Assembly (NCBI GenBank): GCA_036522835.1
Contig: DATDFB010000296.1
Location: 1 to 64,000, forward strand
Source of the DNA: DATDFB01 sp036522835
GTDB taxonomy: Bacteria; Acidobacteriota; Thermoanaerobaculia; Gp7-AA8
Length of the DNA stretch: 64,000 bases
Reading direction: 5' to 3'
Below the pieces are notes generated by a model. It had not been told where the DNA came from. It saw only the letters and a list, made by a program, of their open reading frames with translations, and ran no database searches. A program made the position numbers and the translations under genes. Below are positions 62,193 to 64,000 of this stretch, piece by piece. The stretch's first letter is position 1. The number at the start of each line of letters is the position of its first letter.

Positions 62193-63190
62193 CAATTGGC
62201 AATACGGTGCAACCGCCGTACCGCGTCGTCCCAGACGAACACAGCCTCCGACGTAATCGCAAACGACTGAGGGGGAATGCCTTGCGCGACGGCCGTGCTC
62301 TTCGCTTTCACGACACGGTACAGCGTCTCGCTGCTTGTGTCGTACGCAAATAACAGATTTCCGCGAACGAGGACGCGATCGACTCCGGTCGGAAAGTCGG
62401 AGTTGCGGTTCGGACGGATGCCGAGGCCGATGAGGCCGCGGAAAAAGCCGCGGAGGAAAGCCTGGCGGAACGACTGCGCGCCCTCGATCATCCAGACGCG
62501 CTTGGCTGACGGATCGGCGACGGCCAGCGTGTGCGATGAGGCGAAGGCGAGCGCGACCGGCACCGCGCCGACAGCGGTCTCGCCGGCGGACTTCATCGTC
62601 GAGAGCGCAATCACGCGCATCCTCGCCTCGCGCGGATAGACGAGGTAAGCATTGTCGCCGTCGAGCTGCAGGTCCGAGGCAAACGGCGCGACGGTCACGC
62701 TGCGCGCGACGGCGAACGGCATGGTGGTGATCTCCTGCAAGAGGCCCGCGGTGCGCGCGTAGACGTAGAGCCGCCCGTTGGCCGCGCGAAGAAACGACGG
62801 ATCGGCGGCGATTGTGATGGACGCCCCCGCGCCGTCCGCGCCGATCCGTTCGAGGGCTCGAGCATCGCGCTCGAGGAGATAAAGCGCGCGTCCGTGGAAG
62901 ACGCCGTCGACGGGAGTCTCGCCGCACTGGATCGTCGTGCCGCGGCCGGTGCCGAGCTCGACGACGCGCACTTCGTTGGAGAGAGCATCGAGGACCGCCA
63001 CGCGGTCATCGCCGGCGACGATCTGCGTTGGCTTCAGCACGCCGCCGCTGTTCCATACGACGTCGAGCGTTTTGGCGTTGAACAACTCGACGGCGCCGTG
63101 GTGCGCGACGACGATGCCGTGCGCTGTGCTCGCCACCTGCTGCGCGAGCGCGGGGACGGCGGCGAACAGCAACACCAGAAGCCGCTTCAT
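62192..63190 (-). CDS. Exported beta-propeller-like protein
   Basis: 332 residues. Signal peptide MKRLLVLLFAAVPALA, then repeating four-strand-like blocks (GIVVAHHGAVELFNAKTLDV, RVAVLDALSNEVRVVELGTG, TLAVADPSAKRVWMIEGAQS, NLLFAYDTSSETLYRVVKAK) like the propellers of YVTN/PQQ-type proteins. No cofactor or metal motif is seen. An odd helix-like insert SFRQAFLRGFFRGLIGLG breaks the pattern at about 240. Coupled on both sides by ATGA overlaps, so it belongs to the zinc-ribbon/TonB operon. Confidence 0.78.
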   Translation of the reverse strand: MKRLLVLLFAAVPALAQQVASTAHGIVVAHHGAVELFNAKTLDVVWNSGGVLKPTQIVAGDDRVAVLDALSNEVRVVELGTGRGTTIQCGETPVDGVFHGRALYLLERDARALERIGADGAGASITIAADPSFLRAANGRLYVYARTAGLLQEITTMPFAVARSVTVAPFASDLQLDGDNAYLVYPREARMRVIALSTMKSAGETAVGAVPVALAFASSHTLAVADPSAKRVWMIEGAQSFRQAFLRGFFRGLIGLGIRPNRNSDFPTGVDRVLVRGNLLFAYDTSSETLYRVVKAKSTAVAQGIPPQSFAITSEAVFVWDDAVRRLHRIAN

Positions 63191-64000
63191 TTGATGGCCT
63201 CGATGCGGATCGGCTCGAGAAGCAGGCCGTCGGCGCCGCCCACGTCGGTGACGCCGAGGATGCGGTAGACGAGGCGCAGCGGCGTGCTCGCGGCGAAGCT
63301 GCCGTTGAAGACCGTCGGCTCGGCGAAGCGGAAGGGAACGCCTTCGATCGTGCCGGACGCGAACGGCGTCTGCGCGAAGATGACGACGCCGCTGAAGGTC
63401 ATCTGATCGAGCGTGGCGCGCTGCTCGGGCGTGAGCTTCAGGCCGAGGAGCTTGCGCAGCTCGGGGCCGCTCGGCTGCGCGGTGGCCTTGCCGCCGGTGA
63501 GGAACGCCGGCGCGCCGCTCTCCGGCTCTTCCGCTTCGCGGCGGAGCGTGCGCAGCGTGTCATTGTCGGGGAAGCGTGTGAGCAGTGCGTCGAGCGTGGC
63601 GCGCGCGCTGCGCAGCTCGCCGGCGTGGAGTTGTTGCAGGGCGCGCCGGACCTCGGCGCCGGTGGACGATTCCTCGGGCGCACGCTGTGCGCCCCTACCG
63701 GGTTCATCGTCGGTAGGGGCGCACGGCGTGCGCCCGCAAACGCGCTCGAGGTATCGCTGGTACTCGCGCACGAGAGCGATGGAGAAGGGATTGGCGTCGA
63801 ACGCGGCGGCGAACGCCTTTTCGTCAGGACCGAGCCGGGCAATCGCGGTGAGCGCCGTCGGATCGTCGCTGCGCGAGGCGAGCACGGCCTCGTACAACCT
63901 GCGCGCTTCCACGACGTCGCCGCGCCGCTCGACGAGCCCGGCGAGGCGGAGCTGCGTGCGGTTCAGGAGCGACACGTACGTGGCCACGTCGCCGCGCGCC
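63187..64000 (-). CDS. TPR-like protein, 5' end outside window
   Basis: The frame is open to the right edge, and the first visible part (GDVATYVSLLNRTQLRLAG) is already in mid-repeat, so the N-terminus is missing; a GTG at 63987 exists but is an unlikely start. TPR-like helices (DVVEARRLYEAVLASRSDDP, LRSARATLDALLTRFPDNDT) precede a C-terminal strand-rich domain (TLDQMTFSGVVIFAQTPFAS, LRLVYRILGVTDVGGADG). A palindromic repeat at 63676-63735 adds about 20 residues (CGRTPCAPTDDEPGRGAQRA) in frame. First visible gene of the operon. Confidence 0.78.
   Translation of the reverse strand, partial: ARGDVATYVSLLNRTQLRLAGLVERRGDVVEARRLYEAVLASRSDDPTALTAIARLGPDEKAFAAAFDANPFSIALVREYQRYLERVCGRTPCAPTDDEPGRGAQRAPEESSTGAEVRRALQQLHAGELRSARATLDALLTRFPDNDTLRTLRREAEEPESGAPAFLTGGKATAQPSGPELRKLLGLKLTPEQRATLDQMTFSGVVIFAQTPFASGTIEGVPFRFAEPTVFNGSFAASTPLRLVYRILGVTDVGGADGLLLEPIRIEAIK
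63676..63735. repeat. Intragenic palindrome inside the TPR gene (GTAGGGGCGC family)
   Basis: 60 bp (20 codons). GGGCGCACGCTGTGCGCCCC plus TACCG pairs with CGGTAGGGGCGCACGGCGTG plus CGCCC, 24 of 25 bases, around a 10-nt loop. Same arm sequence as in prmA (41290-41337). Confidence 0.88.

Noticed and set aside
1..64000. CRISPR arrays, tRNA or rRNA genes, IS elements
   Set aside because: No regularly spaced short repeats, no cloverleaf or rRNA-like stretches and no transposase domain were seen by eye. A dedicated tRNA scan was not possible.

Overview
The window is high-GC DNA from a Gram-negative bacterium: two parts of the TonB system (an outer-membrane receptor and a TonB-like transducer) and many exported repeat proteins are present. 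ELWxxDGT/Calx-beta/DUF11 proteins, TIR-STAND-WD40 proteins and small zinc-ribbon membrane proteins together suggest Acidobacteriota or a similar soil lineage. This placement is an inference; no rRNA, tRNA or CRISPR array was seen.

Layout. (1) 1-15842, all on the minus strand: a TIR-domain protein, a STAND ATPase with a WD40 propeller and a TonB-dependent receptor lie head to tail. They are followed by the first 2,841 codons of a giant exported beta-strand-repeat protein that runs off the left edge. (2) 16052-39057: an array of five paralogous exported proteins of about 1,350 residues, each with a signal peptide, 16 ELWxxDGT repeats, a Calx-beta domain, a DUF11-like domain and Ig-like domains. 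Two copies of a small coiled-coil protein are transcribed divergently from two of them. A deletion scar at about 28888-29070 shows that the cassette was duplicated and then partly lost. (3) 39054-42632: housekeeping genes (inorganic pyrophosphatase, a membrane protein, prmA, a PLP aminotransferase). (4) 42622-48588, minus: four coupled paralogues of an unrecognised secreted family plus a fifth, decayed copy. (5) 48624-55086: a peroxiredoxin-fold protein without cysteine, a phospholipid operon (psd, pssA and an aspartate-semialdehyde-dehydrogenase-like gene without its catalytic cysteine), a DUF465 protein, an ArnT-like glycosyltransferase, a PAP2 phosphatase, a zinc ribbon and a Uma2 nuclease-fold protein. 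(6) 55083-60222: smc, a small membrane protein and a serine hydrolase. (7) 60309-64000, minus: an overlapping operon with a TPR protein, two zinc-ribbon/one-TM proteins (one with a TonB C-terminus), a secreted propeller and a second, partial TPR protein.

Two themes run through the window. The first is local amplification of exported proteins: the ELWxxDGT array, the NDDSCD array and internal modules of the giant protein. The second is a set of mobile palindromes lying inside genes. A 24-25 bp-arm hairpin of one family sits in frame in prmA and in the last TPR gene. A hairpin of the same architecture but different sequence sits in the hinge of smc. A longer dispersed element of about 120 bp supplies the start codon of the TonB receptor and the stop codon of the serine hydrolase.
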